In this document: positions 34,291-42,248 of the stretch, in pieces
Numbering within the stretch: position 1 is the stretch's first letter
Layout: every line of letters begins with the position of its first letter
Source: Novosphingobium sp. AAP83
GTDB lineage: Bacteria; Pseudomonadota; Alphaproteobacteria; Sphingomonadales; Sphingomonadaceae
Length of the DNA stretch: 64,000 nucleotides
Assembly: GCF_001295795.1 (NCBI RefSeq)
Contig: NZ_LJHY01000016.1
Location: 62,001-126,000 of the forward strand
Direction of reading: 5' to 3'
The notes under the pieces: generated by a model
The model's database searches: none
The model's input: the letters and a program-made list of their open reading frames with translations, nothing else
Told to the model about the DNA's origin: nothing
Program-made: the position numbers and the translations under genes

Positions 34291-34611
34291 ATGTCAGACT
34301 TCTCATTCACCCCGGTCCTGCCCCTTGCCGACCTTGCTGAAGGAACTGCGGTTCCTGTCGCACCAAGAGGGGAGGCCGTGTTGCTATGCATGGATGAAGG
34401 GGTGGTTTATGCAATCGAAAACCGTTGCTCGCACCTTTCGGAATCGCTGGCTTCCGGAAAGATCAAATGGGGCTGCATTGCATGCCCGATCCATGGCGCT
34501 CGGTTCGATCTTGCGACTGGCGAAGCCTTGAGCGGGCCTGCAAAAAAAACCATTCGTTCATTCGCCGTGCGTATCAGGGATGGCATGATAGAAATTGCAA
34601 GCAACATATAG
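34291..34611 (+). CDS. Rieske-type [2Fe-2S] ferredoxin
   Basis: 106 residues from ATG 34291 (GGTGGAG just upstream); an ATG 54 bases earlier is in frame but less well placed. The cluster ligands are C46, H48, C65 and H68 with 16 residues between pairs, and the protein has no other domain. Such ferredoxins carry electrons from a flavoprotein reductase to Rieske oxygenases. It is the only ferredoxin in the window and could serve one or more of the three oxygenases; no ferredoxin reductase gene is seen. Confidence 0.9.
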   Translation: MSDFSFTPVLPLADLAEGTAVPVAPRGEAVLLCMDEGVVYAIENRCSHLSESLASGKIKWGCIACPIHGARFDLATGEALSGPAKKTIRSFAVRIRDGMIEIASNI

Positions 34612-34670
34612 GCATCAACCCATCTGAACGACCGGCCCTCAAAATGCCCATGCGGTCATACCCCGTTTTT

Positions 34671-34690
34671 TCCACCACCAGGTTGGTGGA
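34671..34690. repeat. hairpin between the ferredoxin and TonB receptor genes
   Basis: TCCACCA and TGGTGGA are separated by CCAGGT, with a T-run before rather than after the stem on the plus strand. It sits in a 272-base gap (34612-34883) that otherwise shows only a purine-rich ribosome site and an A-run near 34845 before the receptor gene. The function is unknown. Confidence 0.35.
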
Positions 34691-34883
34691 TCGGATACGA
34701 GCGCGGCTGCGCTTATAGCCCCCAATGGGAATGGCAAGGGCGCCTGACACGGCTGAAACGCCCCTCCCCATCACCCCGGCGATGATGCTGCCGGAAGGGC
34801 AAATCCGTTTGACCAACCACTCCGGCATAGCAGTATGATGGGAGAAGAAAAAAATGAAATCCCGCTGAGGGAGGGGAGAGCAT

Positions 34884-37325
34884 ATGATCAAGACCAATGC
34901 GATAGGCGTACTGATGACAGGGGTGGGCATGCTTGCCATCGCTCAACCGGCACTCGCTCAAGCAAGCGCGAACCCGCAACCGGCGGCTGATGCAGTCTCG
35001 GACGCAGACATCATCGTCACCGCCCGCCGGCGGAATGAAAGTGTGCAAGACGTGCCGGCTACCGTGCAGGCCGTCACCGCTGATACGATCGAAAAGCTCA
35101 ATCTTCGCAAGCTCGAAGACATCCAGGCTGTTGTCCCCGGGCTTAACCTTGTTGCAAATACCAACGGGATCGGCGCAACCTCGACTATTCGCGGCGTAGA
35201 TTACAGCGTTAACGCTTCAGGCAACAACGGCACAATCGAATTCTACCTCAACGACAGCCCCTTGGCTGCCGGCGTCTTGTTCCAATCGATGTTCGATTTG
35301 GGCCAAATCGAAGTTCTGCGCGGCCCTCAGGGGACACTGAAGGGCCGCTCGACTCCATCTGGGTCGATTTCGATCTCTACCCGCAAGCCTGATCTTGATG
35401 CCGTTGGCGGCATGGTAAACGCAACCGCAAACAACATCGGGGGCTACAACGTCAACGCTGCGCTGAACATTCCTGTTGTCGCAGGCAAGCTGGGCATTCG
35501 CGTTGCAGGCATCAGCAGCGATGATGATGGCAGCGAAGTTCGTCCGCTCAATGACGCACAAGCGCTTCGGAACGAAGGCCAAGGCATTCGTGCCAGCGTG
35601 CGCGCTGATCCGTTCGACGGCGTTCTGCTGCTTGACTTGATGTACCAAGGTTTCCGCCGCAAATCGCTACAGTACAATCAGGTAGAATCATTCAACCGGA
35701 TCAATGCTGCTGCCGGAGCAAGCCCCGTTGCGATCCGTGCTGAGGACCGCCGGGCCGTCGATGGCTTCCCCATCGAAAATGACCAGCGCTTCAAGGTTTA
35801 CAGCGGTAGCGCACAGTTGGCGCTCGCTGGCCAGCGTCTGACATACACAGGTCTACACCTGAAGCAGGATTTTGTTTCTTTACAACCTTCTGACAATGCC
35901 GGCATTTTTGTCAATGACTCCGTTACATCTGCTGGCGTGACAAGCCGCTTTGGACCGCGAACGCAGACCAACGGCAAGAGCACCTCGCACGAAATCCGTC
36001 TGCAAAATGATGATCGCGTGGCTGGCATCTTCGACTATGTCATCGGCTACCTCGATTATAAAACATCATCACCATCTGTGCTGACTCGCGCGATCGGAAT
36101 TAGTGTCGTCAATAATCCGGTCCTTGGCACACGGCTGCTGAGCGTTGCTCAGGTCCCGGTCAACCGTGGCCAAGAAACGCAAGAAAAGTCGTTCTTCGGC
36201 AATATCTCCGCGCAGCTCGGTGATTCATTGGAGATATCGGGTGGATTGCGTCGCGTTAATTACAAGGCACAGTCAAACGTTTTTGTTCGTGGCGTAGAGC
36301 AAACTCTTGCGACTCTGAATCTTGATGAATCAAAGACGATTTACTCCGGCTCGATCCGCTACAAGGTTAGCGACGACGTGCTCGTTTATGCAAACACAGG
36401 CACATCGTTCCGCCCTAGCAACGTCGCTGTTGGAGGTATTCTGGCTCTTCTTGCGCCAACGCCAACTCAAGGCGCGTTTTTCCGTTCACAGCCGGAAACC
36501 TCGCGGTCGTATGAAGTTGGCTTCAAGGCCGACCTTCTTGACAAGCGGTTGCGCTTCAACTTGGCGGCTTTCCACCAGAAGTTTGACAACTACCCATTTC
36601 TCGCCCCAGGCGCGGGTGTGATCGTCGGCGATGCATTCAGAAATTCCGTAACGACCGCCCCGCTGTTGGCCAGCGTGCCAGTTACGGCTAAGGGCATTGA
36701 AGCTGAGCTTCAAGCTAACCCAATTGACGGCCTGACGTTTGGTGCTGTGATGTCCTACGCCAAAGGGCAGATAAACAATGGACAGCTACCTTGCCTTGAC
36801 GTCAATCGGGATGGCATACCCGATACTCTTACCACGCAGCCAACTTTTGCCCAGATTAATACGGCAACAGGCGGTAATTTGGTAAGTGTATGCCCAACAA
36901 ACCAGCGTTCAAATTCAGCACCGCTCTTCAACGCAGCGCTGACTTCTGAATACACGGCATCGGTTAGCCGGAACGTGGACGGCTACTTTCGTGGTTTGTT
37001 CACTTACAACGGCGCATCACAGACCGACCCGGTGAACGCATTCGATGATCAGGGGGCCTTTGGAATCCTGAACCTTTATCTTGGTGTCCGTGATCCAGAC
37101 GGTGCTTGGGAAGTATCGCTGTTTGGCAAGAACATCACTAACACGTTCAAGGTTCTGAACCGGTCTAACGGCGCGATCCAAACCGAACTGCAGGCAGGCG
37201 TCCCGCTTGGTGGCGGGCTGACTTCATCCGGTTCGTCGTCGCTTACCAACTACTCAGGCGATCTGCGCGTAACCGCACCGCGTGAGTTCGGCATCAACCT
37301 GCGCTGGGCTTTCGGCTCACGCTGA
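34884..37325 (+). CDS. TonB-dependent outer-membrane receptor
   Basis: 813 residues. A signal peptide ends near residue 25 (QPALA, then QASA), followed by a TonB-box-like segment around DIIVTARRRNE and a plug domain (VQDVPATVQAV, IQAVVPGLN, LRGPQGTLKGRSTPSGSISIST). The remainder is the beta-barrel, ending in INLRWAFGSR. GGGAGGGGAGAG precedes the ATG. The plug style is that of the large sphingomonad receptor families linked to catabolic clusters. It lies between the catabolic island and the rhamnose locus and could import a substrate of either. A strong terminator follows. Confidence 0.92.
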   Translation: MIKTNAIGVLMTGVGMLAIAQPALAQASANPQPAADAVSDADIIVTARRRNESVQDVPATVQAVTADTIEKLNLRKLEDIQAVVPGLNLVANTNGIGATSTIRGVDYSVNASGNNGTIEFYLNDSPLAAGVLFQSMFDLGQIEVLRGPQGTLKGRSTPSGSISISTRKPDLDAVGGMVNATANNIGGYNVNAALNIPVVAGKLGIRVAGISSDDDGSEVRPLNDAQALRNEGQGIRASVRADPFDGVLLLDLMYQGFRRKSLQYNQVESFNRINAAAGASPVAIRAEDRRAVDGFPIENDQRFKVYSGSAQLALAGQRLTYTGLHLKQDFVSLQPSDNAGIFVNDSVTSAGVTSRFGPRTQTNGKSTSHEIRLQNDDRVAGIFDYVIGYLDYKTSSPSVLTRAIGISVVNNPVLGTRLLSVAQVPVNRGQETQEKSFFGNISAQLGDSLEISGGLRRVNYKAQSNVFVRGVEQTLATLNLDESKTIYSGSIRYKVSDDVLVYANTGTSFRPSNVAVGGILALLAPTPTQGAFFRSQPETSRSYEVGFKADLLDKRLRFNLAAFHQKFDNYPFLAPGAGVIVGDAFRNSVTTAPLLASVPVTAKGIEAELQANPIDGLTFGAVMSYAKGQINNGQLPCLDVNRDGIPDTLTTQPTFAQINTATGGNLVSVCPTNQRSNSAPLFNAALTSEYTASVSRNVDGYFRGLFTYNGASQTDPVNAFDDQGAFGILNLYLGVRDPDGAWEVSLFGKNITNTFKVLNRSNGAIQTELQAGVPLGGGLTSSGSSSLTNYSGDLRVTAPREFGINLRWAFGSR

Positions 37326-37350
37326 TCGTACCCACCAAGTTACAGTTATG

Positions 37351-37389
37351 AAAAACCGCCCGGTGGAATTGTCCACCGGGCGGTTTTTT
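37351..37389. terminator. bidirectional terminator after the TonB receptor
   Basis: AAAAACCGCCCGGTGGA pairs perfectly with TCCACCGGGCGGTTTTT around an ATTG loop. T-runs follow the stem in both directions, which suits the convergent receptor and DeoR genes. Confidence 0.92.
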
Positions 37390-37406
37390 AGTGTTCGTCT
37401 AGCCCG

Positions 37407-38180
37407 CTATTGAGCGATGATGATCTGCACGCCAGCGTCCTGTAAAACGGCGTCCATATGTGGCGGCACTGCATCGGTTATGATGGTGTCAATTTCATCC
37501 AGCCCGCACACAATCGCGCCTGACTGGGTTTGAAACTTGCTGCTGTCGACGAGCAGGATGACATCTTCCGCCCGGTCAATCAGTCGGCGTTCAGCCGCTA
37601 CAAGCACCACATCGGCCTGCATCACGCCTTGCGCCCCGATGGCAGCAGCGCCCATGAACAGACGGGGGGCGTGAAAGCGCGGCATCGATTCCTCGCCTGC
37701 TGCAGCAAGGATGATGTTCTGTTCGCGAAATACCGTGCCGGAAGGGACGAGTATCCTTGTTCCCTCCTGTGGCAACAAGGCATCAACGATGTGCAGAGAA
37801 TTCGTCAATACCTGCATCTTCAGACCGGCTAGGTGCGAACACATTTGCAGGGTGGTGGTGCCCCCATCGATCATGATCCCCTCCCCCGGTTTACACATGG
37901 CAGCAGCAGCCCGCCCGATGGCCTGCTTGGCGGCAAGATGCCGGGTAATGGATTGATCGAAGGGTGTCCCGCCCAACCGATCAGGCGCGCGGCCGGGCTC
38001 GTCGGGCATTTTGGCGCCGCCTCGGACGCGCACGATGATGCCTTCGCTCTCAAGGCGTGCCAGGTCGCGACGGATGGTGGCTGGTGACGCATCGAGGAGG
38101 GCTTCGAGTTCACGATAACTCACAAAGCCCCATGGCCGCATGGCTTCGACGATCAGACGCTCCCGCTCAGCCGCATGCAT
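37407..38180 (-). CDS. DeoR/GlpR family transcriptional regulator
   Basis: 257 residues. The N-terminal winged helix (residues about 4-57: RERLIVEAMRPWGFVSYRELEALL, SPATIRRDLARLESEG) is followed by a DeoR sensor domain with the sugar-phosphate-isomerase-like fold (GEGIMIDGGTTTLQM, VLTNSLHIVDAL). It is the last gene of the minus-strand rhamnose operon, 26 bases after the MFS transporter. A sugar phosphate such as rhamnulose-1-phosphate is the likely effector. The palindrome at 42051 in the divergent rhamnose promoter is a candidate binding site. Confidence 0.9.
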   Translation of the reverse strand: MHAAERERLIVEAMRPWGFVSYRELEALLDASPATIRRDLARLESEGIIVRVRGGAKMPDEPGRAPDRLGGTPFDQSITRHLAAKQAIGRAAAAMCKPGEGIMIDGGTTTLQMCSHLAGLKMQVLTNSLHIVDALLPQEGTRILVPSGTVFREQNIILAAAGEESMPRFHAPRLFMGAAAIGAQGVMQADVVLVAAERRLIDRAEDVILLVDSSKFQTQSGAIVCGLDEIDTIITDAVPPHMDAVLQDAGVQIIIAQ

Positions 38181-38206
38181 TTTTCACCCAACTTCCCGTC
38201 ACAACC

Positions 38207-39466
38207 CTAACCGGGGGTTACTTGCCGTTCGACTTCGATCTGTTCAAGCGATTTACCCTCGTTTCGCGGTGCCCAGATGTAGCCGATCAGGCCTGACGCG
38301 ACAAGGAAGCCGGTCAGAATCCAAGCTAACGTCTTGAAATCTGCAGCAGCGAGCGCCGGAACGGCAAGGCTCCAGATACCCAGACCGATGCGTACGATCG
38401 CAAATGTCATGCCCTGTGCCGTCGAGCGGATCGAGGTCGGGAAAAGCTCGGAGCTCCAAAGCTGGAAGAAGCTTTGTGCGCCAAAGCCGCCGGCAATGCC
38501 CATGATCAGGATGTGCACAATCACCACCGGAAGGGTGAACGGGAGAACGGCGAGCAGCAGCATACCCCCAACGTGCATTAGCGCGGAGATGCCAAACAGG
38601 GTGCGCTGGTTGACCTTGTCGGACAGCGTCATGAAAATCGCCAGTATCGAGAAAATTCCGATGGCAAAGTAGCTGGCCGGGACAACGGTCTCGGCCCAGA
38701 CCGGCAAGTTGTTTTGCGCGATCAGATAGGGAGTGAAAAAGCCGTTGTAGCCCGCCCACAGGTTCCAGAAGCCATACATGCAAATCAGATAGAACATCGA
38801 ACGCAGATACCGGGGACTGAACAGTTCGCGCCAATCAACGCCGGGCACCTTACCCGCACGTGCAGCCCGGCTTTCTTCCCAGCGTTGCGATTCCTTCATC
38901 CGGCTTCGCAAAAAGGTGAGTGCGACAGCCAGCACCGCAAGATGGATGAACAGCCAGCGTACGCCATCAATGCCGAAAGGTTTGAGAAAATAGGCCGCGC
39001 CCAGAACGACAACCGGGCCAAGATACCACAGCATTTGCGCCACGCCGGAATGCGCGCCGCGCTTCGTATCGGGAGCCTGTTCTGCAATCAGAGACCAACT
39101 GGCGGGAATATCTGCCCCCACCGCAAGGCCGACAAGAAGGAAGCCGACAATGATCATCCATGCCGCACTGGCAAAGATCAGGAAGAGCATACCGAAGGCG
39201 TAAAACAGCATGTCGTACTGGTATATCTTCTTTCGCCCCAGACGGTCGCACAGCCAGCCACCGATGAATGCGCCGATCCCTGCAGAGATGGCGTTGGCAC
39301 TAAAGGCCGCAATCAGCCCGATGAAGCTGTCAGACAGTCCGTACAAGTCCTTCCAAAGTGCGAGCGCCACCGAGCCAGAGACAATCGAGCCAGAGTCTAT
39401 GTAGTTCGCAAGTCCGGCAAGAGTCGTGTCGCGCCAACTGCCCTGTTCGCTCGTTGCCGTGGCCAT
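38207..39466 (-). CDS. MFS sugar transporter, probable L-rhamnose permease
   Basis: 419 residues with about twelve membrane segments. The loop GGWLCDRLGRKKIYQYD is the A-motif of the sugar-porter branch of the MFS, and RSRMKESQRWEE before the second half is a common feature of this branch. It lies one base after the L-lactate dehydrogenase gene in the rhamnose operon. L-rhamnose uptake is inferred from its place. Confidence 0.85.
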   Translation of the reverse strand: MATATSEQGSWRDTTLAGLANYIDSGSIVSGSVALALWKDLYGLSDSFIGLIAAFSANAISAGIGAFIGGWLCDRLGRKKIYQYDMLFYAFGMLFLIFASAAWMIIVGFLLVGLAVGADIPASWSLIAEQAPDTKRGAHSGVAQMLWYLGPVVVLGAAYFLKPFGIDGVRWLFIHLAVLAVALTFLRSRMKESQRWEESRAARAGKVPGVDWRELFSPRYLRSMFYLICMYGFWNLWAGYNGFFTPYLIAQNNLPVWAETVVPASYFAIGIFSILAIFMTLSDKVNQRTLFGISALMHVGGMLLLAVLPFTLPVVIVHILIMGIAGGFGAQSFFQLWSSELFPTSIRSTAQGMTFAIVRIGLGIWSLAVPALAAADFKTLAWILTGFLVASGLIGYIWAPRNEGKSLEQIEVERQVTPG

Positions 39467-39467
39467 C

Positions 39468-40616
39468 TCAAGTGTCCCCCACCAATAGTGTCCGGTTTAT
39501 GTCTGCAATTCTGGTTGTGCCTGTCAGCGCCATGGCGACCCGCATTTCCGCTTCGATCAGGCCCAGCATCTTTGAAACCGCCGCTTCGCCGCCCGCAGCG
39601 AGGGCATAAGACCAGGCACGGCCCAGGAGCACGCCCTTTGCCCCGAGCGCCAGGAAGCGCACCACATCCAGTCCGGACCGTACACCACCATCGGCCAGCA
39701 CGGTCAGCCTATGACCCACCGCATCGACGATGGTTGGCAGGGCGCGCGCGGTAGAGGGAACTCCGTCGAGCTGCCGCCCGCCGTGATTGGAAACGACAAT
39801 CCCATCCACGCCGGCATCTGCTGCCAGTCGGGCATCCTCAGGGTCAAGGATGCCCTTGATGATGATCGGGCCATTCCAATGCGCGCGAATGAAATCCAGA
39901 TCGCTCCACGCAATCGCCGGGTCGAAGTTGTTGCGCATCCAAGCGAAAAAGTCTTCGATGCCGGTCTTACCCTTCAGCACCGGCGCGACATTGCCGAGAT
40001 GATGTGGGCGCCCCATCACTCCGACATCCCACGCCCAGTCCGGCCGGATCATCGCCTGCATCGCGCGCAAAACCGCGCCCTTCCATCCGGCTGCACCTGC
40101 AAGCCCTGTTCGGTAATCACGGTAGCGCGTGCCCGGCACCGGCATGTCCACCGTGAATACAAGAGCCGAACAGCCCGCAGCAGCGGCTTTAGCAAGCATA
40201 TCCTTCATGAATCCGCGATCACGGATCATGTAGAGCTGGAACCAGAACGGCTGCGTAGCGGCCTGCGCCACTTCACCGATCGTGCATGCCGAAACCGTCG
40301 ACAGCGTGAAGGGAACATTGGCCTTGTTGGCTGCACGAATGGCCTGACATTCGCCCCGGCGCGCGTTTAACCCCGCCAGCCCGATAGGCGCAAGCGCCAC
40401 CGGCAGACTTTGGCGATGGCCGAAAAGTTCCGTCGACAAATCAATGCCCGAAACATCGCGCAAAATGCGTTGGCGCAGGGCGATATTAGCCAGATCATCA
40501 GCATTACGGCGCAAGGTGACTTCGGCGTATGACCCGCCGTCCATGTATTCAAACAGGAAGCGCGGCAGGCGGCGCCGGGCTGCCTCACGGAAATCGGCAA
40601 TATTGGCAACGATCAT
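39468..40616 (-). CDS. lldD: FMN-dependent L-lactate dehydrogenase (alpha-hydroxy-acid oxidase family)
   Basis: 382 residues from ATG 40616, which overlaps the kinase stop (ATGA). The fold is the FMN TIM barrel. The active-site motif [10 protein letters not shown] has the catalytic H278, K254 lies in IIIKGI for FMN binding, and the first strands carry [12 protein letters not shown]. In the rhamnose pathway the aldolase yields L-lactaldehyde, the fused dehydrogenase oxidises it to L-lactate, and this enzyme would convert L-lactate to pyruvate, passing electrons to the respiratory chain. The symbol follows the family and context; another 2-hydroxy acid is possible. Confidence 0.85.
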   Translation of the reverse strand: MIVANIADFREAARRRLPRFLFEYMDGGSYAEVTLRRNADDLANIALRQRILRDVSGIDLSTELFGHRQSLPVALAPIGLAGLNARRGECQAIRAANKANVPFTLSTVSACTIGEVAQAATQPFWFQLYMIRDRGFMKDMLAKAAAAGCSALVFTVDMPVPGTRYRDYRTGLAGAAGWKGAVLRAMQAMIRPDWAWDVGVMGRPHHLGNVAPVLKGKTGIEDFFAWMRNNFDPAIAWSDLDFIRAHWNGPIIIKGILDPEDARLAADAGVDGIVVSNHGGRQLDGVPSTARALPTIVDAVGHRLTVLADGGVRSGLDVVRFLALGAKGVLLGRAWSYALAAGGEAAVSKMLGLIEAEMRVAMALTGTTRIADINRTLLVGDT

Positions 40617-42013
40617 GGGTGTGGCTCGAATGCAGCGCGCCACTGCTCGCGATAGGCTTGAATATCGCCCGAAAGCGGCTCCACCGGGGTCAGATCACCT
40701 TGCGGGCGCAAATCCGGATTGAGCAAGCGGATTGCGCCAAACGAGACATCGTTATGCGCATTAGCGGTAAGCACCTGCGTTTGCGGGCGCAAGGCGGCAA
40801 GTGCGTGTACGAACACTTCCGCCTCGGCAAAGCGCCCCTCGACCAGCAAGCAACCGCGCGAACCGATAAGATCGAGAGCCGCGTCTGCCACCAATGCAGC
40901 ATAAAGACACATCGCTGCACGGCGCGCGTGCCAGTCGGTAGGCTCGGAAATCCAACGGGCCCCGTGATCCGGGAACGGACCGCAACCCGGTGCCAGTGTT
41001 GGTAAGAGCATCGCGCCACATTCAAGCAGCCCCGGGACTGCCGCAAGTAATGCGGGCTGATCCGGCTTTATATCGACACGGCGGGTGTCGATCCCGATTA
41101 CGCTTTCAATCTCGCGGCCACCCATGAACCGTGCCGATGGTACCGGGCAACCCTCGACATCGACATTGATCAGGCAATCGCGCCCGGCAGGAAGCACCGC
41201 CGATTCGGCTACTTCACCCGGCCTGCGCATGGCAATGAACCATGTGCCGGTGGACAGCACAGTCGCATCCTGATCGGCGAGTTCGGCAAAACCGTGCGCG
41301 GCGTGAAGCGCGGCATTTGAATCATGAAGTCCCGCCAGGACGCGGACATCTGCGGACAAACCCGTTGCTCTGGCAATCTCCGGGCGCAACCTGCCCGCCG
41401 TATCACCCGCCAAAACAAGCGGCGCAAACCGGGTGGCCCAGCCGAGGCGCTGTGCCATCGGGGAGAAATCGCGGCTGGCAGGTTCCCATAAATCGGAATG
41501 ACAACCGAGGCTTGTCACTTCGCTGACGGACTTGCCCGACAGGAACCATGCCCAGTATTGCGCCCATGGCAGAAGTGTTGCTTCTGCCATGGCTTCTGGA
41601 TGAATCCGCTCGGCCCACCAGATTTGCGCACCAAGATTTAGCCCTGCCGGAAGCTGCGGTGATCCTGTCACCTCGAACGGATCACGCTGCGCACGATACG
41701 TTTCAAAAACGTCGTCAGGGATCGATTGCTCGTAGTCGAGCGGCGGGAACGCAAGGTTATCGTTCCGGATTGCAGCAAAAGCCGCGGCATGGCCAACCGG
41801 CACAATCGCCTGCACCGGATAACCTGCATGAGCGGAGAGGGCTTCGATCAGCCATCCGCCGATGCCTTCGACATCAAGGCGACGCAACCCGCCGGCCAGA
41901 AACGGCGTGTTCGGGCGGGTTTGCCGATCGAGCAGACGTCCGTCCGCATCCCAAAGCGTCACCTTGCTCAAGGTCTTGCCCAAATCGATCACTATCGTTG
42001 CGCCGATTTTCAA
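40613..42013 (-). CDS. rhaB: FGGY carbohydrate kinase, probable rhamnulokinase
   Basis: 466 residues from TTG 42013, which has GGGAG seven bases upstream; an earlier TTG at 42055 is in frame but overlaps the palindrome at 42051. The N-terminal phosphate-binding block [18 protein letters not shown], the internal [12 protein letters not shown] and the C-terminal [11 protein letters not shown] mark the FGGY family. The subgroup typical of sphingomonads sits beside rhamnose isomerase and aldolase genes, so it should phosphorylate L-rhamnulose. It leads an operon with lldD, MFS and DeoR genes and is divergent from the aldolase. Confidence 0.82.
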   Translation of the reverse strand: MKIGATIVIDLGKTLSKVTLWDADGRLLDRQTRPNTPFLAGGLRRLDVEGIGGWLIEALSAHAGYPVQAIVPVGHAAAFAAIRNDNLAFPPLDYEQSIPDDVFETYRAQRDPFEVTGSPQLPAGLNLGAQIWWAERIHPEAMAEATLLPWAQYWAWFLSGKSVSEVTSLGCHSDLWEPASRDFSPMAQRLGWATRFAPLVLAGDTAGRLRPEIARATGLSADVRVLAGLHDSNAALHAAHGFAELADQDATVLSTGTWFIAMRRPGEVAESAVLPAGRDCLINVDVEGCPVPSARFMGGREIESVIGIDTRRVDIKPDQPALLAAVPGLLECGAMLLPTLAPGCGPFPDHGARWISEPTDWHARRAAMCLYAALVADAALDLIGSRGCLLVEGRFAEAEVFVHALAALRPQTQVLTANAHNDVSFGAIRLLNPDLRPQGDLTPVEPLSGDIQAYREQWRAAFEPHP

Positions 42014-42050
42014 GCGCGGCTCCCTACCCAAACACCCTAAATCGCTCACT

Positions 42051-42066
42051 ATCAATCATTATTGAT
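42051..42066. promoter_or_regulatory. palindrome in the divergent rhamnose promoter
   Basis: ATCAAT and ATTGAT flank a CATT centre as a perfect inverted repeat. It lies between the kinase operon and the aldolase/isomerase operon, the expected place for a shared regulator site such as one for the DeoR protein. A TGTTAGCG half-site like half of the xylose operator is 16 bases further on (42082-42089). Confidence 0.5.
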
Positions 42067-42137
42067 CTTTTCCACTAAAATTGTTAGCGGGGCAACCGAG
42101 CGGCCAACACGCTGCAACTCAGCTTCAAAGGGATGCG

Positions 42138-42209
42138 ATGACTGCACAAGACAACATTTTGGCCCGCAGCCCTACGGCGCTGCCATTCGCGGTGCCGTCC
42201 AGCCGGTAG
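42138..42209 (+). pseudogene. N-terminal segment of the aldolase gene ending in an in-frame amber
   Basis: ATG 42138, with AAAGGGA upstream, opens 23 codons (beginning MTAQDNILA) that stop at TAG 42207-42209. The frame then runs on without further stops through EGIAEKLSPAEL into the conserved LLLYRSNLLGSD start of the aldolase. In homologues a Trp followed by Asp is expected after the Arg at this point, so the TAG looks like a mutated TGG. Confidence 0.7.
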
Positions 42210-42248
42210 GATGAAGGAATAGCGGAAAAGCTTTCGCCCGCCGAACTT

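Noticed and set aside
34671..34690. Hairpin before the TonB receptor as a terminator of the ferredoxin gene
   Set aside because: The T-run precedes the stem on the plus strand instead of following it, so it is listed only as a repeat.
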